Origin: Corallococcus macrosporus
Lineage (GTDB): Bacteria; Myxococcota; Myxococcia; Myxococcales; Myxococcaceae
Assembly: GCF_017302985.1 (NCBI RefSeq)
Contig: NZ_JAFIMU010000010.1
Location: 124,001-188,000, forward strand
Reading direction: 5' to 3'
DNA: 64,000 bases
Part shown: in pieces, positions 7,461-16,920 of the stretch
Layout: each line of letters opens with the position of its first letter
Numbering within the stretch: the stretch's first letter is position 1
Made by a program: the position numbers and the translations under genes
The notes under the pieces: model-generated
Database searches by the model: none
The model's input: only the letters and a program-made list of their open reading frames with translations
Told to the model about the DNA's origin: nothing

Positions 7461-10400
7461 ATGGGAGAGGCCTTCCGAAGACTCACGATCGTCGAGCCCC
7501 CGGCCGACGACGCGCCCTCCAATTGCGCCACGCCGCCGCATGCCCGGCACCTGCCGCCCACCGGCTCGGTGGCGCTCGTCTTCACGGACATCCAGGGGTC
7601 CACGCGGTTGTGGGAGCGCTGTGGCCAGGCCATGCGCGACGCGCTGGAGCTGCATGACGGCGTGCTGCGCGCGCTGCTGCCGGGCACGGACGGCTACGAG
7701 GTGAAGTCGCAGGGTGATGCCTTCATGGTCGCGTTCGCGTCCCCGGTGGAGGCGGCGCACTGGTGCCTTCGCGCGCAGGAAGCGCTGCTGCACGCGAGCT
7801 GGCCGGAGACGCTGCTGGAGGAGCCGGACGCGGCGGAGGAGCACACGCCGGAGGGGCTGTCCCACCGGGGGCTGCGCGTGCGCATGGGTGTGCACGTGGG
7901 CGAGCCCGACTGCCGCCTGGATCCCTCCACCCACAGGCTGGACTACCTGGGGCCTCCGGTGAACATCGCGGCGCGTGTCGCGGACGCGGGCCACGGCGGC
8001 CAGGTGCTGCTGAGCGGCGCGGCGTGGGCCCGCATCCAGCCGGAGCTGGCCTCCCTGGGCATGCCCGTCTCTCGCGCGCTGGGGTCCTTCCGCCTGCGCG
8101 GCGTGAGCGACAGCGTGACGCTGGTGGAGCTGCTGCCCGCGTCGCTCGCGCACCGCCGCTTCGGTCCCCTGCGCGCCCCGCGCGAGCGGCCCGGCAACGT
8201 GCCCTCGATGCGGCAGGACCTGGTGGGGCGCGCCGAGGAGCTGGACACCCTGCGGCAGTGGATGTCCGAGGGCGCGCGGCTGATCAGCATCCTGGGCCCG
8301 GGCGGCATGGGCAAGACGCGGCTGGCCACGCACTTCGGCGCGCTGGAGTCCGACGCGGGCTCGTGGGAGGGCGGCGTCTGGCGGTGCGACCTGGAAGAGG
8401 CGCTGACGGAGAGCGACCTCTGCCACGCGGTGGGCCGGGCCCTGGGCGTGCCGCTGACGGCGGACGGCGACGGCAGCACGCCGGCGGAGCGGCTGGGGCG
8501 CGCGCTCGCCGGGTGCGGCGACGTGCTGGTCATCCTGGACAACGTGGAGCAGGTGGTGCGGCACGTGCCCGCGACGCTGGGGCGCTGGCGGGTGCTGGCG
8601 CCGCGAGCCCGCTTCCTCGTCACCACGCGCGAGGCCCTGCGCCTGCCCGGAGAGCGCGTGCTGGACCTGGCCCCGCTGGGCCTGCCGGATCCCGAGGAGA
8701 CGCGCTGGGACGTCATCCTTCGCTCGGACGCGGTGCGCCTGTTCGTGCAGCGTGCGCGGGAGACGCGCGGCGACTTCATCCTGAGCGACGCGGAGGCGCC
8801 GCGCGTCGCGGACATCGTGCGGCAGTTGGACGGCATCGCGCTGGCCATCGAGTTGGCCGCGGCGCGAGTGAGCGTGCTGGGCGTGGAGCAACTGCGCGAG
8901 CGGCTGTCGAAGCGCTTCGACCTGCTGCGCGTGGGACGAAGGGACGCGCCCGCGCGGCAGGCGACGCTGCGGGGTGCCATCGACTGGTCCTGGAACCTGC
9001 TGGAGCCGGCCGAGCGCGCCGCGCTGGCGCAGTGTTCCGTGTTCCGCGGCGGCTTCACGCTGGAGGCGGCCGAAGCCGTGCTGGTGCTGCCGGACGGCTC
9101 GCCGGACGTGCTGGAGGTGGTGCACTCGCTGCGCTCGCAGTCGCTCTTGTGCGCGCGCGAGGTGGGGGCGCCCGGCGGCTTCCTGCGCCTGGGGCTGTAC
9201 GAGAGCATCCGCGAGTACGCGGCGCTGCGGCTGCGGGAGATGGGAGACGCGGCGGCGTGCGAGGCCCGGCACGCGGACACGTACCTCCAGGTCGCGGGCC
9301 GGCTGCGCGAGCGCGTGCAGAAGACGGGAGGCGCGACGGCGCTGCGGCGGCTGGCCCTGGAGCGCGAGAACCTGCTGGCCGCGTGCGACAACGCGATGGC
9401 CGTTCGCCCCGCGACCGCCGAGTCCCTGGGCCGCGCGCTGGAGACGCTGGTGGCGCTGGAGCCGGATGCGCGCACGCGCGGGCCGGTGGGGCTCTTGGTG
9501 GATCGGCTGGAGCGCGCGCTGGAGGCCTCGTCGCAAGTGCCGGTGGCGCCGCTGAAGCGCGCGGAGGCGCTGGCGGTGCTGGGCCGCGCGTACCTGGACG
9601 CGGGCCAGGCCGAAGCCGCGCGCCGGGCCCTGGAAGAGGTGCGCGGCGTCTTCCACACGCTGGGCGAGACGGCGTCGGAGAAGCGCGTGCTCGTGGACCT
9701 GTCCATCGTCGCCCGACATGCCGGGGACGGTGCCGCCGCGTGGACGCTGATGCGCGACGCGCAGGCGCTGCCGTCCGGAAGCAACCGGTGGCTGGAGGCC
9801 TACGCCGTGGGAAACCTGGGCCTCGTCGAACAGGTGCGGCATGGACCGGAGGCGGCCATCCCGCATCTGCGCGCGTCGCTGGCGCTGTTCCGCGAGGTGG
9901 GCGACGTGACGTTCGAGGTGGGCTTCCTCACCAACTGCGCGGTCGCCATCGGCGAGGCGGGCGACCTGGGCGAAGCGGTGATGCTCCTGGGCGAGGCGCT
10001 GGGCCGGGCGCTGAGCGTGGAGGACCGCGCGGGCCAGGCGCTCGCGCGGCTCAACCTGGGCTGCTACCTGATGGACGCGGGCGGCGTCGCGGAGGCGTGC
10101 GAGCACCTGGAGGCCGCGGTGCGCCTGTCGCGGCTGTTGGGCCAGCGGCTGCTGGAAGGCACCGCGCTGGGGGAGCTGGGCCGGGCCTCGCTCGTGCGGG
10201 AGGACTGGGCGCAGGCCCGCGCGGCGCTGACGGAGGCCGTCTCCATCCTGGGCCGCGTGTCGCGCTGGCAGGCGCTGCGGTTCATCGCGTACCGGGCCGC
10301 GCTGGACGCCGCGTGCGGAGAGCCCAGAGCCGCCCGGGACGGCTTCGCCGCGCTGGAAGGCGCCCCCGAGCTGCGCGAGGACCCTGCCCTCTTCCAGCTC

Positions 10401-10610
10401 GTGGATCTGCTCCGCGCGGCGCTCGACCTGGCGGAAGCCGACGCCGCGCCCCCGGGGAGCGCGCAGGCCCACGAGGCCAGGGCCGCCGCGCGCCGCCGCA
10501 TCGAAGCCGCGCGCAACGCCCCGCGAGAGACGGCGTCGTCCGACATCCGGGGCGCGCTCCGCTTCCTGGAGGCCCGCCCCGGCGTCAGCGATTCGCACCT
10601 GGACGCGTGA
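7461..10610 (+). CDS. Class III nucleotide cyclase - STAND ATPase - TPR regulator
   Basis: The protein has 1049 residues and three modules. (1) Residues ~35-225 form a class III adenylate/guanylate cyclase domain: VFTDIQGSTRLW with metal-binding Asp43, SQGDAF for the second Asp, and PVNIAARVADAG with transition-state Asn and Arg. (2) Residues ~250-620 form a STAND/NB-ARC-like ATPase: Walker A GPGGMGKT near 279, Walker B VLVILDNVEQ near 355, and a GIALAIELAAAR motif as in LuxR/AfsR-type ATPases. (3) The C-terminal ~400 residues are helical TPR-like repeats. This is the common soluble cyclase-AAA-TPR architecture in which ligand or partner binding would control cyclase output. All cyclase residues look intact. 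The ATG at 7461 follows GGGGAGAGCGGGAG; an in-frame GTG at 7419 is less likely. It is monocistronic, and its stop is seven bases from the end of the convergent gene. Confidence 0.9.
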   Translation: MGEAFRRLTIVEPPADDAPSNCATPPHARHLPPTGSVALVFTDIQGSTRLWERCGQAMRDALELHDGVLRALLPGTDGYEVKSQGDAFMVAFASPVEAAHWCLRAQEALLHASWPETLLEEPDAAEEHTPEGLSHRGLRVRMGVHVGEPDCRLDPSTHRLDYLGPPVNIAARVADAGHGGQVLLSGAAWARIQPELASLGMPVSRALGSFRLRGVSDSVTLVELLPASLAHRRFGPLRAPRERPGNVPSMRQDLVGRAEELDTLRQWMSEGARLISILGPGGMGKTRLATHFGALESDAGSWEGGVWRCDLEEALTESDLCHAVGRALGVPLTADGDGSTPAERLGRALAGCGDVLVILDNVEQVVRHVPATLGRWRVLAPRARFLVTTREALRLPGERVLDLAPLGLPDPEETRWDVILRSDAVRLFVQRARETRGDFILSDAEAPRVADIVRQLDGIALAIELAAARVSVLGVEQLRERLSKRFDLLRVGRRDAPARQATLRGAIDWSWNLLEPAERAALAQCSVFRGGFTLEAAEAVLVLPDGSPDVLEVVHSLRSQSLLCAREVGAPGGFLRLGLYESIREYAALRLREMGDAAACEARHADTYLQVAGRLRERVQKTGGATALRRLALERENLLAACDNAMAVRPATAESLGRALETLVALEPDARTRGPVGLLVDRLERALEASSQVPVAPLKRAEALAVLGRAYLDAGQAEAARRALEEVRGVFHTLGETASEKRVLVDLSIVARHAGDGAAAWTLMRDAQALPSGSNRWLEAYAVGNLGLVEQVRHGPEAAIPHLRASLALFREVGDVTFEVGFLTNCAVAIGEAGDLGEAVMLLGEALGRALSVEDRAGQALARLNLGCYLMDAGGVAEACEHLEAAVRLSRLLGQRLLEGTALGELGRASLVREDWAQARAALTEAVSILGRVSRWQALRFIAYRAALDAACGEPRAARDGFAALEGAPELREDPALFQLVDLLRAALDLAEADAAPPGSAQAHEARAAARRRIEAARNAPRETASSDIRGALRFLEARPGVSDSHLDA

Positions 10611-10616
10611 CGCCGC

Positions 10617-12266
10617 TCACGGCTTCGCGGCGGGAGCCTCCACGGGCTCCGGCAGCGGCTTCGCGAAGCGGCGGAAGAAGCTGTCGTCGTTCCAGTACGG
10701 GCGCCGGGGCTCGTCCGCCACCGCGTTCGTCAGGGCGGTCAGGAAGGTGATGAAGCGCGCGGCGCCCTCGTGATCCACGGGCTGCTGCGCCAGGTCATCC
10801 GACGGCGCGTGGTAGCGCTCGGTCAGCCACTGCTTGAACACCTTCTGCTCCTCCGAGCCCGGCGTGTAGCCGAACTTGAAGAACAGCGCGGGCACGCCCT
10901 CGCGGATGAACGAGTACTGATCGCTGCGCACGAACAGGTTGCGGTCCGGCTCCGGATCCGGGAGCACCTGCACGTCCTGCTTCGCCGCCACCTCCGCCAG
11001 CGGCACCGCGAGCGAGGACTCGTCCTTGCCGTGCGCCACCACGGAGGTGAACGGCCAGTGGGGCATGAACATGTCCAGGTTGAAGTCCGCCACGATGGAG
11101 GTGATGGGCACCGGCGGCCGTGACGCGAAGTACTTCGACCCGAGCAGCCCCTTCTCCTCCCCCGTCACCAGCGCGAACAGCACGGACCGCTTCGGCTTCT
11201 CCGGCTGGTCGTGCAGCCGCCGCGCGACCTCCAGCACCGCCGCCACACCGGACGCGTTGTCCATGGCGCCGTTGTAGATGCGGTCGCCCTTCACCGGCTC
11301 GCCAATGCCCACGTGGTCCAGGTGCGCGCTGAGCACCACGTATTCCTTCGAGAGCACCGGATCCGCGCCCGGCATGACGCCCACCACGTTCATGGACTTC
11401 AGCGGCTTCACGTCGAAGGCCACCTTCGCCTTCATGCGCAGCGGGATGTCGAACTTCGGCAACGGCTTGTCCGCGTCGGCCAGCGCCAGCAGCTCCTCGT
11501 ACGTGTGTGGCGCGCCCTCCAGCCACTTCCGCGACTTCGTCACGTTCACCATCACCGCGACCTTCAGCCCGCGCGAGTCATTGAGCGACGGATCCGCGAA
11601 CACCACCGTGGGGTTCTTGCTGGAGCCCACGATGCGCTCCCACGGCAGCTCCAGCAGCTTCGGGTTCTGGAGGTACACGTACCCCACGGCCCCCGCGGCC
11701 TTGAGCACCTTCAGCCGCTCCGACCACGCGGAGAAGTGCGACTTCACCGGGCCCGGGATGTCCCCCGGCCCGCCCTGGAGCATCACCACCACCTTGCCCT
11801 TGAGGTCCAGGCCCGCGAAGTCGTCGTGGCCCAGCTCCGGGATGGACAGGCCGTAGCCCACGAACACCAGCGGCGCGTCCACGGTGCCGTTGTCCCCCTG
11901 CCGCGCGGACAGCACCACGTCCTCGCCCTGCACCAGCGGCAGCGTCTGGCCGTCCTTCACCAGCGCGACGCTGGACTTGGACTCGATGAGGCGGCGCGAC
12001 TGGAGCGCCATGGGCTGGAGGAAGCCCGTCTTCAGCATCGGCTTCACGCCCAGCGCGGCCAGCTCCTTGGACACGTAGCCGGCGGCCGTCGCATAGCCCT
12101 TGCTGCCCGTGTCGCGCCCCTCCATCGCGTCACTGGCCAGCACCTCCACGTGCTTCCACCAGCGATCCTCCGCGGCGGCGGCGGGCTTGGAGGCAGGAGG
12201 CTCCGCGGCCAGGGCCCCGGAGGAGACGAACAGCGCGAGCGCGGCGACGGACGAGACCCGATTCAT
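10617..12266 (-). CDS. Secreted M28-family zinc aminopeptidase with PA domain
   Basis: This 549-residue protein has signal peptide MNRVSSVAALALFVSSGALA and a predicted cut after the Ala-rich end. A PA (protease-associated) segment is recognisable around VFVGYGLSIPELGHDDFAG and LKGKVVVMLQGG. The M28 catalytic domain has the zinc-ligand and catalytic phrases LSAHLDHVG, AMDNASGVAAVLEVAR, TGEEKGLLGS and DFNLDMF, and a C-terminal YHAPSDD that supplies the last His. This is the classic two-zinc aminopeptidase set, complete in order. It likely removes N-terminal residues from peptides outside the cytoplasm, in keeping with a proteolytic lifestyle. The start at 12266 gives a clean signal peptide; ATG codons upstream (12278, 12302) would add a non-signal-like extension. 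Confidence 0.92.
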   Translation of the reverse strand: MNRVSSVAALALFVSSGALAAEPPASKPAAAAEDRWWKHVEVLASDAMEGRDTGSKGYATAAGYVSKELAALGVKPMLKTGFLQPMALQSRRLIESKSSVALVKDGQTLPLVQGEDVVLSARQGDNGTVDAPLVFVGYGLSIPELGHDDFAGLDLKGKVVVMLQGGPGDIPGPVKSHFSAWSERLKVLKAAGAVGYVYLQNPKLLELPWERIVGSSKNPTVVFADPSLNDSRGLKVAVMVNVTKSRKWLEGAPHTYEELLALADADKPLPKFDIPLRMKAKVAFDVKPLKSMNVVGVMPGADPVLSKEYVVLSAHLDHVGIGEPVKGDRIYNGAMDNASGVAAVLEVARRLHDQPEKPKRSVLFALVTGEEKGLLGSKYFASRPPVPITSIVADFNLDMFMPHWPFTSVVAHGKDESSLAVPLAEVAAKQDVQVLPDPEPDRNLFVRSDQYSFIREGVPALFFKFGYTPGSEEQKVFKQWLTERYHAPSDDLAQQPVDHEGAARFITFLTALTNAVADEPRRPYWNDDSFFRRFAKPLPEPVEAPAAKP

Positions 12267-12308
12267 GCCCCGGAGCATCCAGGGCGGAGCCGGCGCATGC
12301 AACCGCGA

Positions 12309-14333
12309 TCAGGCCTGCACGCCCAGCCGCCGGCCACGCAGCTCCGACAGCGTGCGCGCGTCCAGCAGCACCGCGGACTTCTCCTGCGGAGACAGGGGCT
12401 CCACGCCGCCCGCCAGCAGCTTGCGCCGCGCGGACGCCAGCGCCGCGGGGACGCTCGCCGCCGGGTGGGACTCCAGCAGCGCCAGGTGCAGCGCGTGCGC
12501 GCGAGGGTCGGTCAGCACGTGGTCCAGCGCGTCGTCCACCGGCTCCATCCCCTCCTCCGCCAGCTCCTGCGCGCGCACCAGCACGGTGGGCGGCTCGGCC
12601 TCTTCCGGAATGAGGAGCAGGCCCTGCTTCTGCAGCCACAGCCCCAGCGACGCACGGGAGGTGAAGACGGAGATGGCCGGGGCCAGCCACAGCCCCAGGA
12701 TGACCGGCGACAGCCACGCCAGCATGCCGGGCGCCACCGCGAGCGTCAGCGCCGCGAGCACGACGCCGATGACCATGTGCCCCTTGTGCCGGCGCAGCGC
12801 CTCCGACCACGGCAGGTCCGTGTCCTCGCGCTGCTGGCTGGACCAGTTCACCTTGTAGCCAAACAGCGTCCCGAACACGAAGTGCGACTGGAAGAGCATC
12901 ATCACCGGCGCCATCAGCGTGGACACCACGCCCTCCAGCAGCACGCTCAGCACCAGCTTGAAGCGGCCGCCCATGCGCGCCGCCTCCTCGCGGTTCGCGA
13001 GGATGAGGCCCGTCCCCATCAGCCGGGGGATCCACAGGAGCGCCAGCGACAGCACCATCAGCCGCAGCGCGCCCACCGTGTCGAACGCGTCCCCGCCCGG
13101 CAGCGTGGCCTGGAACTCCATCAGCGTCGCGGGCGCGAAGAACCACTCGTGCAGCGCGGCGAACAGGCCGGCCACCAGGAAGATGAGCCACAGGGGCGAC
13201 GCCACGTAGGACATCACGCCCATGAGGAAGTGCATCCGGCTCATCGGGTGCAGGCCGCCCGCCATCACCAGGCCCATGTGCTGGAGGTTGCCCTGGCACC
13301 AGCGGCGGTCGCGCTGCGCGTACGCCAGCAGGTCCGGCGGCGGCTGCTCGTAGCTGCCGCCCAGCTCCGGCACCAGCCACACCGTGTAGCCCGCGCGGCG
13401 CATCAGCGCGGCCTCCACGAAGTCGTGGCTGAGGATGTGGCCGCCAAAGGGCTGCTGTCCCGGCAGCACCGGCAGGCCGCAGTGCTCGATGAAGGGCGCC
13501 ATGCGCAGGATGGCGTTGTGGCCCCAGTAGTTGGAGTCCCCCAACTGCCACGCCGCCGCGCCCGCCGCCACGATGGGGCCATAGACGCGCCCGGCGAACT
13601 GCTGCAGCCGCGCGAACAGCGTGGAGCGCCCCACGTTCTGCGGCGGCACCTGGAGGATGCCCGCGCCCGGGTTGAGCTCCATCAGCCGGGCCATCTTCAC
13701 CACGCTGTCGCCCGCCATCAGGCTGTCGGCGTCCAGCACCAGCAGGAAGTCGTAGCGGCGGCCCCAGCGCTCGCAGAACTCCGCGAGGTTGCCCGCCTTC
13801 TTGGCCGTGTTGTCGGAGCGGCGGCGGTAGAAGATGCGCCCCTGCCCGCCCACCCGGCGGACCAGCTCCGACCACGCCAGCTCCTCCGCCACCCACGACT
13901 CCGCGCGCGTGGAGTCGCTCAAGACGTAGAAGTCGAACGCGTCCAACTGCCCCGTCGCGGCGATGGACTCGTACGTGGCCTGCACGTGCGCGAACACCGC
14001 GGCCGGGTCCTCGTTGTAGACGGGCATCACCACGGCGGTGCGGCGCGTGAGGGGCTTTCCGGCCTCCTCTTCCGTGGGCCAGCGCAGGCCGGGCACGCGC
14101 TGGTTCGACACGAGCTGGAGGAAGCCCGCGACGCCGCTCCAGAACGACAGGGCGATCCACGCGAAGCACAGCGCGAACAGCCCCAGCACGAACAGCTCCG
14201 GCACCGTGGTGCCGTGGGCCGCGAGCAGCCGGTGCATCTCCACCGAGGCGAACCCGGTGGACAGGGCCGCCAGTCCCAGCACCATGACGCGGCGGGGCCG
14301 CGCCAGGGCCGGAGTGTAGGGTTGGGCGTTCAT
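12309..14333 (-). CDS. opgH: Periplasmic glucan glucosyltransferase OpgH (MdoH)
   Basis: This 674-residue inner-membrane GT2 glycosyltransferase polymerises and exports beta-glucan from UDP-glucose. Visible motifs are VVMPVYNED (101-109), SDNTAKKAGNLAEF, DADS (201-204, the DxD), HDFVEAALMRRAGY, and QRDRRWCQGN (340-350, the QxxRW acceptor motif). Two N-terminal hydrophobic segments (about 15-35 and 45-75) and several C-terminal membrane helices frame the domain. E. coli OpgH is ~847 residues with a long cytoplasmic N-terminus; here the first membrane segment begins at about residue 15, so that tail is absent. The gene is last in the opgG-X-opgH unit, 47 bases after the 171-residue protein. Confidence 0.95.
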   Translation of the reverse strand: MNAQPYTPALARPRRVMVLGLAALSTGFASVEMHRLLAAHGTTVPELFVLGLFALCFAWIALSFWSGVAGFLQLVSNQRVPGLRWPTEEEAGKPLTRRTAVVMPVYNEDPAAVFAHVQATYESIAATGQLDAFDFYVLSDSTRAESWVAEELAWSELVRRVGGQGRIFYRRRSDNTAKKAGNLAEFCERWGRRYDFLLVLDADSLMAGDSVVKMARLMELNPGAGILQVPPQNVGRSTLFARLQQFAGRVYGPIVAAGAAAWQLGDSNYWGHNAILRMAPFIEHCGLPVLPGQQPFGGHILSHDFVEAALMRRAGYTVWLVPELGGSYEQPPPDLLAYAQRDRRWCQGNLQHMGLVMAGGLHPMSRMHFLMGVMSYVASPLWLIFLVAGLFAALHEWFFAPATLMEFQATLPGGDAFDTVGALRLMVLSLALLWIPRLMGTGLILANREEAARMGGRFKLVLSVLLEGVVSTLMAPVMMLFQSHFVFGTLFGYKVNWSSQQREDTDLPWSEALRRHKGHMVIGVVLAALTLAVAPGMLAWLSPVILGLWLAPAISVFTSRASLGLWLQKQGLLLIPEEAEPPTVLVRAQELAEEGMEPVDDALDHVLTDPRAHALHLALLESHPAASVPAALASARRKLLAGGVEPLSPQEKSAVLLDARTLSELRGRRLGVQA

Positions 14334-14380
14334 GCGGACTCCGGGCTCCCGTGCGGCTTCAGGTGTGGGGTGTGCCGCGC

Positions 14381-14896
14381 CTAGCGCGACGGCGACACGT
14401 CCGCCTGGCTGGCGGCGGGACGCAGCCAGCGGCGCAGCATGTCCATGAAGGGATTGAGCACGAGCACCTGCTCGCGCATCTGGCAGGGCACTTCCGCCGG
14501 CGTGGACATGGGCACTGCTTCACACACCGCGCGGCGCCAGGCCTCCGGCAGCGAGGACGGAGCGCGCATCAGCACGTCCGCGCCCCAGCGCGCGCCGCCC
14601 ACCAGCACGAACGCGGCCCGGCCGCGACCCAGCAGCGCCGGCCCCACGTGCGCGGGCCCCAGCACCTCCGCCAGCCACCCCTCCACCCGCCAGCGCGCCA
14701 GCGCCAGCGCGGCCTCCGGCGACAGGGACAGCTCGCGCGTGCCCAGGATCCAGCCCGCCAGCTTCTCCAGGTCGCCACGGGCGGTGAAGCCGAAGTCCTG
14801 GAAGAAGCTCACCAGCGCGGCCTGGGTGTCCGCACGGGGCGCCTGCGGCATCGCCGGGGCGAAGGAGATGAACGGGTGCGTGGTCACGGAATCCAC
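14381..14896 (-). CDS. Unrecognised 171-residue protein between opgG and opgH
   Basis: I do not recognise a family. The protein is mostly helical-looking, with no signal peptide or membrane segment. It starts MDSVTTHPFISFAPAMPQ and has a conserved-looking C-terminal MREQVLVLNPFMDMLRRW. Its ATG lies inside the end of opgG (13-base overlap), so it should be translationally coupled to opgG, and opgH follows after 47 bases. The position argues for a cytoplasmic accessory or regulator of OpgH rather than an unrelated gene. Codon use matches its neighbours. E. coli opgGH has no gene in this slot. Confidence 0.8.
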   Translation of the reverse strand: MDSVTTHPFISFAPAMPQAPRADTQAALVSFFQDFGFTARGDLEKLAGWILGTRELSLSPEAALALARWRVEGWLAEVLGPAHVGPALLGRGRAAFVLVGGARWGADVLMRAPSSLPEAWRRAVCEAVPMSTPAEVPCQMREQVLVLNPFMDMLRRWLRPAASQADVSPSR

Positions 14897-16413
14897 AGGT
14901 AGCTCCAGGTCTCGGTGAGGGTCTCGGAACCGCGTTTCAGGAAGCAGCGCAGCTCGACGGGGCCATCCCCGTCGGGCATGAGCTCGAAGGCCGCGCGGAA
15001 GCCACCGGTGACGGCGTGGACCTCCGCGCGCGGGTGCAGCACCTGGCCGCGCGAAGCGGTGACGACCGCCTCCACGGGGCCCGTGCCCTCCACGCTGGCC
15101 TTGTTGAAATCGAGGACGAAGCGGCGCGCCCCCGGCTTGGTGCCCGCCGCGACACGCGTCGCCGCGACGGTGGAACCTCCGGCCTTCACGCCCTCGGGGG
15201 CAAAGCCCCAGGACAGCCGGTAGGCGAAGTGAAGCTGCGCACCCGCGGGCACCGGCGCATCCGGCACCCAGAAGGCCACGATGTTGTCGTGGACCTCTTC
15301 GCGGGTCGGCAGCTCCACGAGCCGCACGGAGCCCGCGCCCCAGTCACCCACCGGCTCCACCCAGGCGCCCGGACGGCGCTCGGAGCGCGCCTCCAGGTCC
15401 TCGTAGCTGCTGAAGGCCTGGTCGCGCTGCAACAGGCCGAAGCCCGCGAGCCCGTCCGTGTGGAAGCTGCTCACCTGGATCTGCTTGGGGTTCTTCAGGG
15501 GGCGCCAGAGCTTCTCGCCGTTCTTCATCCACACGGAGATGCCGTCGGAGTCGTGCACCTCCGGGCGGAAGTCGTCGAAGTCGCCCCGGTCGTTCTCCCC
15601 GAAGAGGAACATGCTGGTGAGCGGCGCCACCCCCAACTGGCGCACCGCCTTGCGCACGAACACCTTGGAGGTCACGTCCATCACCGTGCGCTCACCCGGG
15701 CGGATGGCGAAGCGGTACGCGCCCGTGACGCTGGGGCTGTCCATCAGCGCGTGCACCACCACCGTGTCGGAGCCCCTGGCCGGCGTCTCCAGCCAGAACT
15801 CGCGGAACGTGGGGAACTCCTCGCCCCCCGGCTGCGCCGTGTCGATGGCGAGCCCGCGCGCGGACAGGCCGTACAGGTTGCCCTTGCCCAGCGCGCGGAA
15901 GTAGCTGGCGCCCAGGAAGACCACCAGCTCGTCGTAGTAGTCCTTCGTGTTGAGCGGCGCGTTGAGGCGGAGGCCCGCGAAGCCGTTCACCTGGCCCTTG
16001 GGCGGCGTCCCCACCAGCGGGCCGTAGGTGAACTGCTCCGTGGAGAACGGCACCGGGCGCGCCTTGCCGCCCTCCACCACGTTCACGCCCACCGGACGGG
16101 TGTAGAAGAAACCGGGGTGGAAGAACTGCGCCCGGAAGGGCAGCCCCTCTTCACGCCACAGCGACGCGGCGTCGCGGAAGCGGATGTCGCGGTACTGATC
16201 GTAGGTGAGCTTCTCGAAGGACGGCGGCACGCCGACGGGCGGCTCCTGGTACGGCTTCGCGGCCAGCGCGCGGGCCTTCTCTTCCACCGTCGCCGCGGAG
16301 AACCCGGACACCTTCGCCGCCCCTGCCTTCGGCTGCTGGGCACACGCCATGGCCGCGACGCACAGCCCCAACCCCCACGCCATCCCCACCGTCTGTCGCT
16401 GCCACCGCTTCAA
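14884..16413 (-). CDS. opgG: Glucan biosynthesis protein OpgG (MdoG)
   Basis: This 509-residue periplasmic protein of the OpgG/OpgD family is close in length to E. coli OpgG (511). Family signatures are FEKLTYDQYRDIRF near the mature N-terminus, FHPGFF, FAGLRLNAPLN, FRALGKGNLYGLSARGLAI, TSMFLFGEND and YRLSWGFAPEG. It is thought to add branches to, or modify, the glucan backbone made by OpgH. The start was set at TTG 16413 because GAGGAG lies 7 bases upstream, the resulting N-terminus is a signal peptide (KR then a hydrophobic run ending AMAC), and the length fits. The ATG at 16467 directly abuts a TAGCCT -10 hexamer, so it would lie upstream of the transcription start. The AMAC could be a poor lipobox. 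Confidence 0.92.
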   Translation of the reverse strand: MKRWQRQTVGMAWGLGLCVAAMACAQQPKAGAAKVSGFSAATVEEKARALAAKPYQEPPVGVPPSFEKLTYDQYRDIRFRDAASLWREEGLPFRAQFFHPGFFYTRPVGVNVVEGGKARPVPFSTEQFTYGPLVGTPPKGQVNGFAGLRLNAPLNTKDYYDELVVFLGASYFRALGKGNLYGLSARGLAIDTAQPGGEEFPTFREFWLETPARGSDTVVVHALMDSPSVTGAYRFAIRPGERTVMDVTSKVFVRKAVRQLGVAPLTSMFLFGENDRGDFDDFRPEVHDSDGISVWMKNGEKLWRPLKNPKQIQVSSFHTDGLAGFGLLQRDQAFSSYEDLEARSERRPGAWVEPVGDWGAGSVRLVELPTREEVHDNIVAFWVPDAPVPAGAQLHFAYRLSWGFAPEGVKAGGSTVAATRVAAGTKPGARRFVLDFNKASVEGTGPVEAVVTASRGQVLHPRAEVHAVTGGFRAAFELMPDGDGPVELRCFLKRGSETLTETWSYLWIP

Positions 16414-16467
16414 GTCCCGCTCCTCACCAGGGGCCACCGCCCGCGCCAGTACGGCGCGACGCGGCAT

Positions 16468-16473
16468 AGGCTA
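16468..16473 (-). promoter_or_regulatory. -10 element TAGCCT preceded by TGC, opgG operon promoter
   Basis: The minus strand reads GTTGC-TAGCCT-ATG. A TSS ~7 bases downstream would fall inside codon 3 of the upstream ATG frame. This supports the TTG at 16413, with a ~48-base leader, as the real opgG start. Confidence 0.45.
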
Positions 16474-16874
16474 GCAACGGTCATGCCAAGCGGCAGGGGA
16501 CGGGGAATTTCCCAATCAATCCAAGGACCTGCTCATCACCGGTTGATTTGAGTCCAAATGATTCCGGTGGGTTGAGAGGGGGACAGGAGAGGGAGCCACC
16601 GGCGCCTGGATTGGGGGGTTGTGGACGTTGGGGACAGGGGGCCAACAGCCCTGTCCGAAATCTCCACAGCGGAGGGGGGCAGCCGGGCGGGAAGGATTTC
16701 CCGGGACATTGCCGCCCATTGCAGGCAGTGTGGCCCGCGCCCTGGGCGGCACCGGGAATCCATCCGGAGGCCCAAGGGTTCCAAGACGTTTCCAGGTGCC
16801 TCGGGCCGCAGGTTGGCCTGACCGCGTACCGCCAGGCGCCCCCGCAATACCGCGGGAGGGCGCGCTGCGCGGTC

Positions 16875-16920
16875 GGTCCCCCGCCAGAAGGGGGAGTGGT
16901 CCCCCGCCAGAACGGGGAGT
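16875..16920 (+). repeat. Two tandem 23-base stem-loop repeats before the helicase gene
   Basis: Copies at 16875-16897 and 16898-16920 are identical except for one base (G or C at position 16 of the unit). Each contains CCCCC, a GCCAGAA loop, and GGGGG or CGGGG, so each can fold into a 4-5 bp hairpin. They end 27 bases before the chosen helicase ATG. They may form a structured leader; no known riboregulator family was recognised. Confidence 0.6.

Noticed and set aside
6558-10598. Very long open frame on the minus strand (~1346 codons) opposite the cyclase-ATPase gene
   Set aside because: It is an antisense shadow from high GC3: Arg/His/Gln/Ala-rich, no domain, and the plus-strand gene has complete cyclase and P-loop motifs.
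11211-14384. Plus-strand open frame of ~1057 codons opposite the M28 peptidase and opgH
   Set aside because: It spans two real minus-strand genes with full catalytic motifs; its own translation is His/Arg/Gln-rich and featureless.
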